Assembly: GCA_910585995.1 (NCBI GenBank)
Contig: CAJUGG010000067.1
Location: 1-27,802, forward strand
Direction of reading: 5' to 3'
Origin: an uncultured Lachnospiraceae bacterium
GTDB taxonomy: Bacteria; Bacillota; Clostridia; Lachnospirales; Lachnospiraceae
Length of the DNA: 27,802 nucleotides
Shown: positions 22,281 through 27,802 of the stretch, piece after piece
Layout of the letters: every line of letters begins with the position of its first letter
Numbering within the stretch: the first letter of the stretch is position 1
Made by a program: the position numbers and the translations under genes
Notes under the pieces: model-generated
Told to the model about the DNA's origin: nothing
What the model saw: the letters and a program-made list of their open reading frames with translations, nothing else
Databases searched by the model: none

Positions 22281-22320
22281 GTGCTTTTTAAATATTTTGA
22301 TAATCAAAATATATTTCCTG

Positions 22321-23157
22321 TTATTCCTTGCATTTTCGGATGCTTTTCTCTGTGATCTCGATGCGGCCCTCTTTGAGAAGATGTCCCACTGCCCTTTTAA
22401 AAGCATTTTTACTCAAGGAACATTCTCTCTTGATCACTTCCGGAGAAGCTTTGTCTGTAAAAGGAAGCACCCCGTCGTATTCCTCGATCACTTCCATCAC
22501 AGCCTCTGCGTCCTCATTGATCTGCAAATATCCTTTTTCCCGCATACTCAGATCCAGCTTGCCGTCTGGTTTGACTCCCGTCACCCGTACACTGACCAGA
22601 TCTCCTACCTGTGCCTGTCCAAAAAATTCTTTTTTCGGAATCAGACCGGAATAGTAGTCGTCCACCGCCACAAAGGCTCCAAAGTTCTCACTGATCTGAT
22701 AGACTCTGCCCGTTACCTGGTCGCCTCTCTGGTAAGGGCTGTCGGTATGTAGATATTCATACACATTCATTGTTGCACACAGCCGTTCACTCTTATCCGT
22801 ATAAAGTCCCACCAGACATTCTTCTCCTGCGTGGACCTTCCTCGTCTGCTGCCGGAATGGAAGGAACAGATCTTTCTCCAGTCCCCAATCCAAAAATGCC
22901 CCGATCTTTGTCACTTCTTTGACCGTCAGTAGTGCAAGACCGCCAAGCATCAGCTTTGGCGTAGTAGTGGTGGCAATCAGACGATCTTTGGAATCTTTAT
23001 ATAAGAAGACCTCCAGTTCTTCTCCTACCTGCAGTCCCTCCGGCACCTGCTTCCTGGGCAGAAGTACTCGTTCCTCCGGACATTCGGGCATAGCCAGATA
23101 CACGCCAAAATCCACTTGTCTCATCACAGTCAGTATTTGTGTCTTTCCTAGATGCAT
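22321..23157 (-). CDS. cvfB: CvfB-like S1-domain RNA-binding protein
   Basis: A 278-residue protein of the CvfB/YitL family, cytosolic RNA-binding regulators with tandem S1 domains and a C-terminal winged helix. Visible S1-type segments: VDFGVYLAMPECPEERVLLP (about 15-34), VTKIGAFLDWGLEKDLFLPF (about 82-101) and YQISENFGAFVAVDDYYSGLIP (about 151-172) with VRVTGVKPDGKLDLSMR. The end (SPEVIKRECSLSKNAFKRAVGHLLKEGRIEI) is the winged helix. In Staphylococcus CvfB affects virulence-gene expression. AGGAGAG precedes the ATG. It starts 11 nt after the thioesterase stop, so the two are one transcript. Confidence 0.9.
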   Translation of the reverse strand: MHLGKTQILTVMRQVDFGVYLAMPECPEERVLLPRKQVPEGLQVGEELEVFLYKDSKDRLIATTTTPKLMLGGLALLTVKEVTKIGAFLDWGLEKDLFLPFRQQTRKVHAGEECLVGLYTDKSERLCATMNVYEYLHTDSPYQRGDQVTGRVYQISENFGAFVAVDDYYSGLIPKKEFFGQAQVGDLVSVRVTGVKPDGKLDLSMREKGYLQINEDAEAVMEVIEEYDGVLPFTDKASPEVIKRECSLSKNAFKRAVGHLLKEGRIEITEKSIRKCKE

Positions 23158-23168
23158 ATGTTGCTCTC

Positions 23169-23873
23169 CTATACTCTAAATTCTACTACGGCATATGGCT
23201 TTCCCTCTTTGTCACCCAACAGAATCGTATATCCATCCAAGAAACAGCCTACCTTAGGGTAGATGATATCATGGAGGACTGCTTGTCTGCAATACTCTGC
23301 TCTCATCTGGCCGATGGAAAAATTTTCCGGCAGATAGCTCCCTGCTAACTGTACATACTGCCCATTGTTCACATGGTGATTCACATCCAGGTGATACGTA
23401 TGCACGCCAAAAGGCTCCCGCTCCTCCATCTTAGCCAAGAGAGGAATCTTGTCCGTCTCATATTCCATGGGAAATCTTGGCTCCAGCGTATATGCCTGTC
23501 TCACATCTTCATCCACACGTGCCGGCCGCATCCTGTCCATATCCATATATACCCACAGGGTATCTGCACAGGCGGCCAGTTGCCCCTCCTGGTCCAGAAG
23601 CCGAAAGTTTCTCTGCCCGGTCATCTTATCAAATGCATACGGCCAGGTTCCCACGCGAATACGTTCCGCCAGACGCGGATAACGGGATACGACGATCTTC
23701 CAGGAGCGTAGGACCCACATCCGCTTTTTCTTCGTCAGATAGTCCATACCCACTCCCAGATCTTCCGAGTGGAAGGTACTGCAATCCTGGAAAGCATTTA
23801 AGATCCCTATAAGAGTCATCCTCTGATCTTGATCCACTTCTGTCAGGCGTACCCTGCTGTCGTATTCATACAT
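23169..23873 (-). CDS. Acyl-ACP thioesterase
   Basis: A 234-residue double hot-dog enzyme of the bacterial FatA/FatB-like family, which releases fatty acids from acyl carrier protein. The N-terminal half includes LTEVDQDQRMTLIGILNAFQ and WVLRSWKIVVSRYPRLAE. The second half holds the catalytic block DVNHHVNNGQYV (163-174), with the Asp, Asn and His that align with plant FatA/FatB. Length matches bacterial members. A TATAAT -10 is at 23918-23923 with a poor -35. It is co-transcribed with cvfB. Confidence 0.92.
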   Translation of the reverse strand: MYEYDSRVRLTEVDQDQRMTLIGILNAFQDCSTFHSEDLGVGMDYLTKKKRMWVLRSWKIVVSRYPRLAERIRVGTWPYAFDKMTGQRNFRLLDQEGQLAACADTLWVYMDMDRMRPARVDEDVRQAYTLEPRFPMEYETDKIPLLAKMEEREPFGVHTYHLDVNHHVNNGQYVQLAGSYLPENFSIGQMRAEYCRQAVLHDIIYPKVGCFLDGYTILLGDKEGKPYAVVEFRV

Positions 23874-23935
23874 GGTCCATTCTCTCTTTCTTAGGCTTTT
23901 TGTCCCTCACTTTATCCATTATACTTGCAAATCAC

Positions 23936-23968
23936 AAAAAAAGCCACATGAAGTTTCATACATGCATC
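23936..23968 (-). terminator. Weak terminator after the 40-aa membrane peptide gene
   Basis: On the minus strand a small stem around ATGA-AACT-TCAT precedes GGC and a run of seven T (23942-23936). It lies at the end of the small gene and before the thioesterase promoter. Confidence 0.4.
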
Positions 23969-24078
23969 AGAAAAAACAGACACATCCCCAATAATATAAT
24001 TTCCAGCCATTCACTAAGCTTCCAGTCTCTTTTCTTGGCAATAACATAAATTGCAAGCCCAATCACCCAGATCCCCAT
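23956..24078 (-). CDS. Small membrane peptide (40 aa), divergent from an XRE regulator
   Basis: A 40-codon frame with two hydrophobic segments, about residues 2-14 (GIWVIGLAIYVIA) and 26-40 (IILLGMCLFFLMH), joined by KKRDWKLSEWLE. ATG 24078 follows GAGAAAGG at about 9 nt. A near-perfect promoter serves it: TTGCAA (24146-24151), 17 nt, TATAAT (24123-24128), leaving a leader of about 38 nt. The same TTGCAA, being palindromic, also serves the divergent XRE gene. Promoter, ribosome site and terminator-like end all fit one small transcript, so I think the gene is real although short. No family recognised; a membrane-active toxin, signal peptide or membrane-protein partner are all possible. Confidence 0.6.
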   Translation of the reverse strand: MGIWVIGLAIYVIAKKRDWKLSEWLEIILLGMCLFFLMHV

Positions 24079-24109
24079 TTATGATGCCTTTCTCTTTTGC
24101 TGTCGCCGC

Positions 24110-24174
24110 TTCTATTAGTCACATTATAATTCTATTAGTCAATATTTGCAATGACCTTTTTATCTTAATATAAA
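24110..24174. promoter_or_regulatory. Divergent promoters sharing one palindromic -35, with 20-bp-spaced repeats
   Basis: TTGCAA (24146-24151) reads the same on both strands. Rightward it is 17 nt from TATAAA (24169-24174) for the XRE gene; leftward it is 17 nt from TATAAT (24123-24128) for the 40-aa gene. TTCTATTAGTCA occurs twice, at 24110-24121 and 24130-24141, 20 bp apart, flanking the leftward -10. This is a good candidate operator for the XRE protein. Confidence 0.65.
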
Positions 24175-24190
24175 AGAAGGGGTGAAACGA

Positions 24191-24526
24191 ATGAAAAACA
24201 TTGATTATGCTGCCATGGGCGGCCGCATCCGCAATGCCAGACTAAATGCCGGATTATCCCAGTCTGAGCTTGCTGAAAAATGCAATCTGTCGATCTCTTT
24301 TCTTGGGCATATCGAACGCGGAAGCCGGAAGATGTCCTTAGAGACGCTGGTAACTGTATGCGAGGCGCTTAATCTAAGCGCAGACTATCTCCTTCAGGAC
24401 GAACTGCCCGCCAGTGATGCGGTCATTGGAAATATTATCGCTTCTGTAAAAAAACAAGGCTCCTATCAATATGACCGCTATCTGACCATTATCAAAGCTC
24501 TGGCAGAAATCTCTGACAAACTATAG
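24191..24526 (+). CDS. XRE-family transcriptional regulator
   Basis: A 111-residue regulator with an N-terminal HTH (about 8-65: GGRIRNARLNAGLSQSELAE, CNLSISFLGHIERGSRKMSL, ETLVTVCEALNLSADYLL) and a short helical C-terminus. ATG 24191 follows GAAGGGG at about 8 nt; a GTG three codons upstream is less likely. Its promoter shares a -35 hexamer with that of the divergent 40-aa membrane peptide, and paired 12-bp repeats sit over the leftward promoter, so it most likely represses the peptide gene. The chromosome around it is core, so this is not obviously part of a mobile element. Confidence 0.85.
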   Translation: MKNIDYAAMGGRIRNARLNAGLSQSELAEKCNLSISFLGHIERGSRKMSLETLVTVCEALNLSADYLLQDELPASDAVIGNIIASVKKQGSYQYDRYLTIIKALAEISDKL

Positions 24527-24546
24527 TCCAATCACGTACATGCGAC

Positions 24547-24587
24547 AAAAAAAGAGTCATCCGATTGTTATCATCGAATGACTCTTT
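24547..24587. terminator. Strong terminator (minus strand), also serving the XRE gene
   Basis: AAAGAGTCAT (24551-24560) pairs perfectly with ATGACTCTTT (24578-24587), with an inner CGAT/ATCG. On the minus strand seven T follow (24553-24547); the plus-strand tract is short. Confidence 0.75.
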
Positions 24588-24701
24588 ACCTGTCAATCTG
24601 AAGTTTCACCTTTTTATCTCCTTTCATCTAAATTTTTTCTTTTACCTTCCCATTGGACCTTTCCTCCATCTCTGAGAGTTTTTTCTCTCTTTCTTTTTGA
24701 T
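24547..24701 (-). ncRNA. Candidate small RNA (about 155 nt), perhaps encoding a very short peptide
   Basis: A canonical promoter, TTGACA (24731-24736), 17 nt, TAATAT (24708-24713), predicts a start near 24701. A strong intrinsic terminator ends it near 24547. No gene of normal size lies between. Inside, AAAGGAG (24624-24618) is 8 nt upstream of a GTG that opens a 7-codon frame (24609-24586) whose stop overlaps the terminator stem. This looks like a leader-peptide or tiny-peptide RNA, or a read-through tail of mgtC with its own promoter. Confidence 0.55.
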
Positions 24702-24707
24702 GATTCT

Positions 24708-24736
24708 ATATTACAATAGTTTCCAATATTTGTCAA
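24708..24736 (-). promoter_or_regulatory. Promoter of the candidate small RNA
   Basis: TTGACA (24731-24736), 17 nt, TAATAT (24708-24713); near consensus. Confidence 0.7.
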
Positions 24737-24786
24737 TAGTTTTCTGAAAATTTTTTTATATTTTTTTTATTATCTGTTATTCTCTG

Positions 24787-25467
24787 TCATAAAGTGTCCA
24801 CAGACAAGATCCCTCTGTAAAGTTCTAAGCGCTCCAGATACTCTTTCTGGTCTATATGGCGCGGGATACGGATCGTCAGCATAATCGTCAGCGACTGCCG
24901 GCCCGAACCAGAACGGTCCACCTCAAAGCGATCCACCTTACAGCCGTCTGACTGGATCTTATGTAAAAAAGCAGACGCTGCCCTGCTCTCACTGGCCTCC
25001 ACATATAAGGTCACATACCGAGAATACTGATTGACCGTTTTCTCCATAAGCGGCAGCAGATGCAGACCAATCAGCAGCACAAACGTCACCAGAATCGCCC
25101 CGTCTGCAAAGCCAATCCCCACTGCAAGCCCGATGCAGGCACACACCCAGATCCCTGCGGCCGAAGTCAGGCCTTTGACCTGATGACCAGATACGATGAT
25201 AGAACCTGCTCCCAGAAAACCAACCCCGCTGATCACCTGAGAACCCATCCTGGCCATATCTGCGGACGCCGGATAGCAATTCTCCATATACTGCGCAGTA
25301 ATCATCACCATAGCTGCGCCAAGGCATACGGCTGCATCCGTCCTGGCACCTCCGCCTCTTCTCTTTACCCCTCTGTCAATCCCGATCACGCCTCCCAACA
25401 GCAGCGCCGTCACCATCCGCAAAAATACATTCTGTGCTGTCCAGGCTGTCAAATCCCAAAAAAACAT
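24787..25467 (-). CDS. MgtC/SapB-family membrane protein
   Basis: A 226-residue inner-membrane protein. The N-terminal MgtC domain has several membrane segments with the family blocks LLLGGVIGIDR (about 22-32), RTDAAVCLGAAMVMITA, QVISGVGFLGAGSIIV (about 77-92) and TSAAGIWVCACIGLAVGIG. The C-terminal ACT-like domain (about 145-226; VTLYVEASESRAASAFLHKI, SLTIMLTIRIPRH) is soluble. The family is linked to magnesium limitation, ATP synthase control and survival in hosts. AAGGAGGAGC precedes the ATG. A promoter, TAGACA-18-TATACT, is at 25495-25524, back to back with the ltaE promoter. Confidence 0.93.
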   Translation of the reverse strand: MFFWDLTAWTAQNVFLRMVTALLLGGVIGIDRGVKRRGGGARTDAAVCLGAAMVMITAQYMENCYPASADMARMGSQVISGVGFLGAGSIIVSGHQVKGLTSAAGIWVCACIGLAVGIGFADGAILVTFVLLIGLHLLPLMEKTVNQYSRYVTLYVEASESRAASAFLHKIQSDGCKVDRFEVDRSGSGRQSLTIMLTIRIPRHIDQKEYLERLELYRGILSVDTL

Positions 25468-25494
25468 CCTTGCTCCTCCTTGTTTCTAGTTTTT

Positions 25495-25541
25495 AGTATA
25501 ACATCTCTTATGTTGACCTGTCTATCTGCCAGTGATAAAAT
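25495..25541. promoter_or_regulatory. Back-to-back promoters of mgtC and ltaE
   Basis: Leftward: TAGACA (25519-25524), 18 nt, TATACT (25495-25500). Rightward: TTGACC (25513-25518), 17 nt, TAAAAT (25536-25541). The two -35 boxes touch, so RNA polymerase can occupy only one at a time. Confidence 0.7.
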
Positions 25542-25564
25542 ATCCATAAAAAGGGGGATTTCTT

Positions 25565-26611
25565 ATGCTTTCATTTGAAAATGATTATGCAGAGGGTGCT
25601 CATGAAGCGATCCTGCACCGTCTGATTGAGACAAACTCAGAACAGCTATCCGGCTATGGTACAGACCACTACTGCGCGGATGCCAAAAAAAAGATCCAAG
25701 AAGCCTGCGAATGTAAAGACACAGATATCTATTTTCTTGTGGGCGGCACCCAGACCAATGCGACCGTGATTGACGGGCTGTTAGCCCCTTATGAAGGGGT
25801 CATTGCTGCATCCACCGGACACGTCAATGTCCATGAGGCCGGAGCCATCGAAGCCACCGGTCACAAAGTGATCACGCTCCCGCAGCACGACGGCAAGATC
25901 CGCGCCGAAGAACTAGAGACACTTCTTCGCACCTTCTGGGAAGATACCAGCCGAGAACATATGGTATTTCCAGGGATGGTCTATATCTCGCATCCGACAG
26001 AACTGGGCACTTTGTACACTGCCGCAGAGCTTGAGAATCTCTCTGCCATCTGTGAGGCTCATCAGATTCCTCTCTATCTGGACGGCGCCCGCTTAGGCTA
26101 TGGACTTGCCACTCCCGGCACCGATGTGACGCTGCCTCTGATCGCCCGCTGCTGCGATGCCTTCTATATCGGCGGCACCAAAGTCGGCGCCCTGTGCGGT
26201 GAAGCAGTAGTATTTCCCCATCACCATACGCCGAAGCATTTTTTAACGACGATCAAGCAGCATGGCGCTCTGTTAGCCAAAGGCCGCCTGCTGGGCATCC
26301 AGTTTGACACCTTATTCACAAATGACCTGTACAATAAGATCAGCCGCCATGCCATCGAGATGGCAGATCGGTTAAAAAAAGGATTTCAGGAGAGGAATCT
26401 TACGTTTTATCTGGATTCTCCCACCAATCAGCAGTTCCTTGTTATGGAAGACACGATTCTGGAACGGCTGAAAAAACAAGTGGTATTTAGTGTCTGGGAA
26501 AAATATGACGAAAGCCATACCATCGTCCGATTCGCCACTAGCTGGGCGACAAAAGAAGAGGACATCGAGAGGCTTATGAGCATCCTGGATGAGATCATCT
26601 ATGAGGTCTGA
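25565..26611 (+). CDS. ltaE: Low-specificity L-threonine aldolase
   Basis: A 348-residue PLP enzyme of the beta-eliminating lyase/threonine aldolase family, splitting threonine to glycine and acetaldehyde. PLP Lys is in YIGGTKVGALCGE (Lys about 206); the PLP-binding Asp is in YLDGARLGYGL (Asp about 173); GGTQTNATVI and the stacking His of STGHVNVHE (about 83-91) are in place. AAGGGGGA precedes the ATG. A good promoter (TTGACC-17-TAAAAT) is upstream. A perfect GC-rich hairpin follows at 26653-26680. LtaE versus the stereo-specific form cannot be told apart by sequence. Confidence 0.93.
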   Translation: MLSFENDYAEGAHEAILHRLIETNSEQLSGYGTDHYCADAKKKIQEACECKDTDIYFLVGGTQTNATVIDGLLAPYEGVIAASTGHVNVHEAGAIEATGHKVITLPQHDGKIRAEELETLLRTFWEDTSREHMVFPGMVYISHPTELGTLYTAAELENLSAICEAHQIPLYLDGARLGYGLATPGTDVTLPLIARCCDAFYIGGTKVGALCGEAVVFPHHHTPKHFLTTIKQHGALLAKGRLLGIQFDTLFTNDLYNKISRHAIEMADRLKKGFQERNLTFYLDSPTNQQFLVMEDTILERLKKQVVFSVWEKYDESHTIVRFATSWATKEEDIERLMSILDEIIYEV

Positions 26612-26652
26612 TAAGGGCATAACAAAAAGAGGCAAAACTATTGTCATGAACA

Positions 26653-26680
26653 GGGGGCTGTCTATTAACCGACAGCCCCC
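26653..26680. terminator. Perfect 10-bp GC-rich hairpin between ltaE and tRNA-Gln
   Basis: GGGGGCTGTC (26653-26662) and GACAGCCCCC (26671-26680) pair fully around an 8-nt loop. A short T-rich tract (TTATCT) follows on the plus strand. It probably ends ltaE transcription and converging tRNA transcription. Confidence 0.6.
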
Positions 26681-26689
26681 TTATCTAAC

Positions 26690-26760
26690 AGGGCTACAAG
26701 GATTCGAACCTTGAAATGACGGAGTCAGAGTCCGTTGCCTTACCGTTTGGCGATAGCCCT
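26690..26760 (-). tRNA. tRNA-Gln (anticodon CUG)
   Basis: The minus strand folds as a full cloverleaf of 71 nt: acceptor AGGGCTA (26760-26754) pairs with TAGCCCT (26696-26690); D arm GCC...GGC; anticodon stem ACGGA/TCCGT around the loop CTCTGAC, giving anticodon CUG; T arm CAAGG-TTCGAAT-CCTTG. CCA is not encoded. A promoter, TTGCAT-17-TATAAT, lies at 26779-26807. It reads the CAG codon. Confidence 0.95.
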
Positions 26761-26778
26761 TCGTGTTCAACGAATGTT

Positions 26779-26807
26779 ATTATATGACATACGGAAGAAA
26801 AATGCAA
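26779..26807 (-). promoter_or_regulatory. Promoter of tRNA-Gln
   Basis: TTGCAT (26802-26807), 17 nt, TATAAT (26779-26784); the start would fall about 12 nt before the mature 5' end. Confidence 0.7.
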
Positions 26808-26929
26808 GTCCTTTTTTAAAATTTTTTCTGTTTTTTATTTTTTATCTTTGGTTTTTCTTATGAAAGTTTAGAAAACCTTTATCTGGACGATACACTTTTG
26901 TCACATTTTCCTGTTATGATAATACTCGT

Positions 26930-27035
26930 AACAGAAACACATCAGTATTTCATTCATAACACTTTAGGGGGACCCGAAAGGGCCTCCCACTCCCTCGAAA
27001 GTATCTGGTTTTCGCGCAGGCGAAAACCTTTTTTT
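26930..27035 (+). ncRNA. Candidate small RNA with C-rich loops
   Basis: A textbook terminator ends it: GGTTTTCGC (27007-27015), GCAG, GCGAAAACC (27020-27028), seven T (27029-27035). Upstream there is a GNRA-capped stem (CCC-GAAA-GGG, 26973-26982) and single-strand runs GCCTCCCACTCCCTCG (26982-26997), complementary to Shine-Dalgarno sequences. An extended -10-like TGTTATGAT (26911-26919 region) suggests a start around 26930. No protein frame with a ribosome site fits. It resembles Firmicute trans-acting RNAs with UCCC motifs, but the family is not recognised. Confidence 0.5.
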
Positions 27036-27038
27036 ATG

Positions 27039-27074
27039 ACAATAGATTTGCTGGCGAAGCCTGCAATCTATTGT
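27039..27074. repeat. Strong hairpin at the 3' end of the PNPOx-family gene
   Basis: ACAATAGATT (27039-27048) pairs with AATCTATTGT (27065-27074), continued by GC-T-GGC/GCC-T-GC around a GAA loop. It touches the stop codon. There is no U-tract on the minus strand, so it is perhaps an mRNA-end or processing structure. Confidence 0.6.
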
Positions 27075-27560
27075 TTATCGCTCGTCGTAAGGTTTTACTT
27101 CTACTGTTTTTTTCTTAAAGTCCAAAAAGAGCTGAAATGCATAGCCATCATCACTGGTGTCCCAGATCTCCACATATTTGGGTGAGATCTCGATCAGGAT
27201 CTCGGTGTCTTCGTGGCTGTATTTGTTATAGCTCTCCCAGAGATGCTTTTTGTAGCCTTCTGCAAAGCGCTGACCGGGTTCATCCACTACCAGACCTTTA
27301 TTTTCTGCGATGCCTTCTACCTGTACGCCGCTCCAGCAGACCGCCACACGCGGGTTTTCAAACAGTTGCTTGGTCTTGCGGAAATTTTTATCCGTCTTAA
27401 AATAGATCTTCTCGTCATAGAACAGACAACTGACATTGCGCACCATCACATAGTCATTGACACTCGAAGCCAGAGCCATAATCTTACTGTCTCCCAACAT
27501 CTCAAACATACGTTCTACTGCTTCCTGATACGTAATTTCTTTATTTAATGTAAATTTCAT
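27075..27560 (-). CDS. Pyridoxamine 5'-phosphate oxidase-family (FMN-binding) protein
   Basis: A 161-residue split-barrel flavoprotein: MFEMLGDSKIMALASSVNDY (about 18-37), VRNVSCLFYDEKIYFKTDKN and KTKQLFENPRVAVCWSGVQVEGIAE (about 63-87) are the FMN-binding strands of PNPOx-like proteins, often small flavin reductases or general stress proteins rather than true PdxH. The C-terminal VEIWDTSDDGYAFQLFLDF closes the barrel. AAAGGAAC precedes the ATG. No promoter is clear; a 101-bp tandem repeat begins about 20 nt upstream of the start codon. Confidence 0.88.
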   Translation of the reverse strand: MKFTLNKEITYQEAVERMFEMLGDSKIMALASSVNDYVMVRNVSCLFYDEKIYFKTDKNFRKTKQLFENPRVAVCWSGVQVEGIAENKGLVVDEPGQRFAEGYKKHLWESYNKYSHEDTEILIEISPKYVEIWDTSDDGYAFQLFLDFKKKTVEVKPYDER

Positions 27561-27580
27561 CCTTGTTCCTTTCTATTAAA

Positions 27581-27802
27581 GTACCGCAACTCCCCTCCCA
27601 ACCCCCTTTCTTCTGGGAGCATTTTCCGCCGCAGTCGCGTCGGTAAATCCTCCCTGGGCTTGTTCGGTTCGTTGCTGTTTTGTACCGCAACTCCCCTCCC
27701 ACCCCCCTTTCTTCTGGGAGCATTTTCCGCCGCAGTCGCGTCGGTAAATCCTCCCTGGGCTTGTTCGGTTCGTTGCTGTTTTGTACCGCAACTCCCCTCC
27801 CA
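27581..27802. repeat. Tandem repeat, 101-bp unit, at least 2.2 copies, continuing past the window
   Basis: GTACCGCAAC recurs at 27581, 27682 and 27783, a period of 101 bp. The first two units differ at about one base (near 27600 versus 27701). Within each unit GGGAG...ATTT...CCG pairs with CGG...AAAT...CTCCC, giving a hairpin of about 12 bp. The period is not a multiple of three, so frames across it change with every unit, and the short minus-strand frames are not genes. Confidence 0.9.

Noticed and set aside
26961..27028. Known riboswitch class before the PNPOx-family gene
   Set aside because: The RNA is on the plus strand and converges with that gene, ends in its own terminator, and shows no guanidine, fluoride or c-di-GMP riboswitch consensus.
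27541..27791. Leftward frames across the 101-bp repeat
   Set aside because: The period is not a multiple of three, the peptide restarts with each unit in a new frame, and no ribosome site is present.

Overview
The window looks like a chromosomal segment of a Firmicute of the class Clostridia, most likely a Lachnospiraceae gut bacterium. The signs are strong Shine-Dalgarno sequences, sigma-A promoters of the TTGACA-17-TATAAT kind, moderate GC with AT-rich intergenic gaps, a clostridial-type PfkA, and small conserved genes (a DUF6145-like protein, a CvfB homologue, an HPr-like protein) in a typical core-gene order.

Positions 1 to about 7,100 belong to an integrated mobile element whose left part lies outside the window. 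It holds a HIRAN-domain gene cut by the window edge, a small XRE regulator, a 30-residue holin-like toxin with a probable convergent antisense RNA, three small unknown genes, a terminase-small-subunit-like HTH protein, an ERCC4-family nuclease, an iteron-like cluster of inverted repeats, a RepA-like AAA ATPase, a primase-like protein that has lost its zinc ligands, an excisionase-type HTH protein, and a divergent AT-rich CI/Stl-like repressor. The order repressor < > HTH - pri - rep - ori - ... - terS-like resembles a phage satellite (PICI). Replication modules of ICEs and IMEs can look similar, and no integrase, relaxase or structural gene is visible. The element ends shortly before the 3' end of lysS, where paired 11-bp repeats resemble integrase arm sites.

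Positions 7,132 to 12,217 form a leftward housekeeping cluster: a small membrane protein, birA, a DUF6145-like gene, dusB, an unknown gene, greA and lysS, with several stop/start overlaps. Next come argF, an NfeD/SPFH membrane pair, a SleB-type cell-wall hydrolase, and the dnaE-pfkA-trmH-like cluster, all leftward. Two homologous long palindromes (about 220-235 bp) sit just beyond the stop codons of the SPFH gene and the sleB-like gene.

From 21,985 to the end are an HPr-like protein, cvfB, an acyl-ACP thioesterase, a divergent pair made of a 40-residue membrane peptide and an XRE regulator that share one palindromic -35 box, a candidate small RNA, mgtC and ltaE firing from back-to-back promoters, tRNA-Gln(CUG), a candidate C-rich small RNA, a PNPOx-family flavoprotein and a 101-bp tandem hairpin repeat that runs off the window.

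The least explained signals are the repeated ACCTGATAA motif in the mobile element, the twin palindromes, the peptide/regulator pair at 24 kb, the two candidate small RNAs and the 101-bp repeat.
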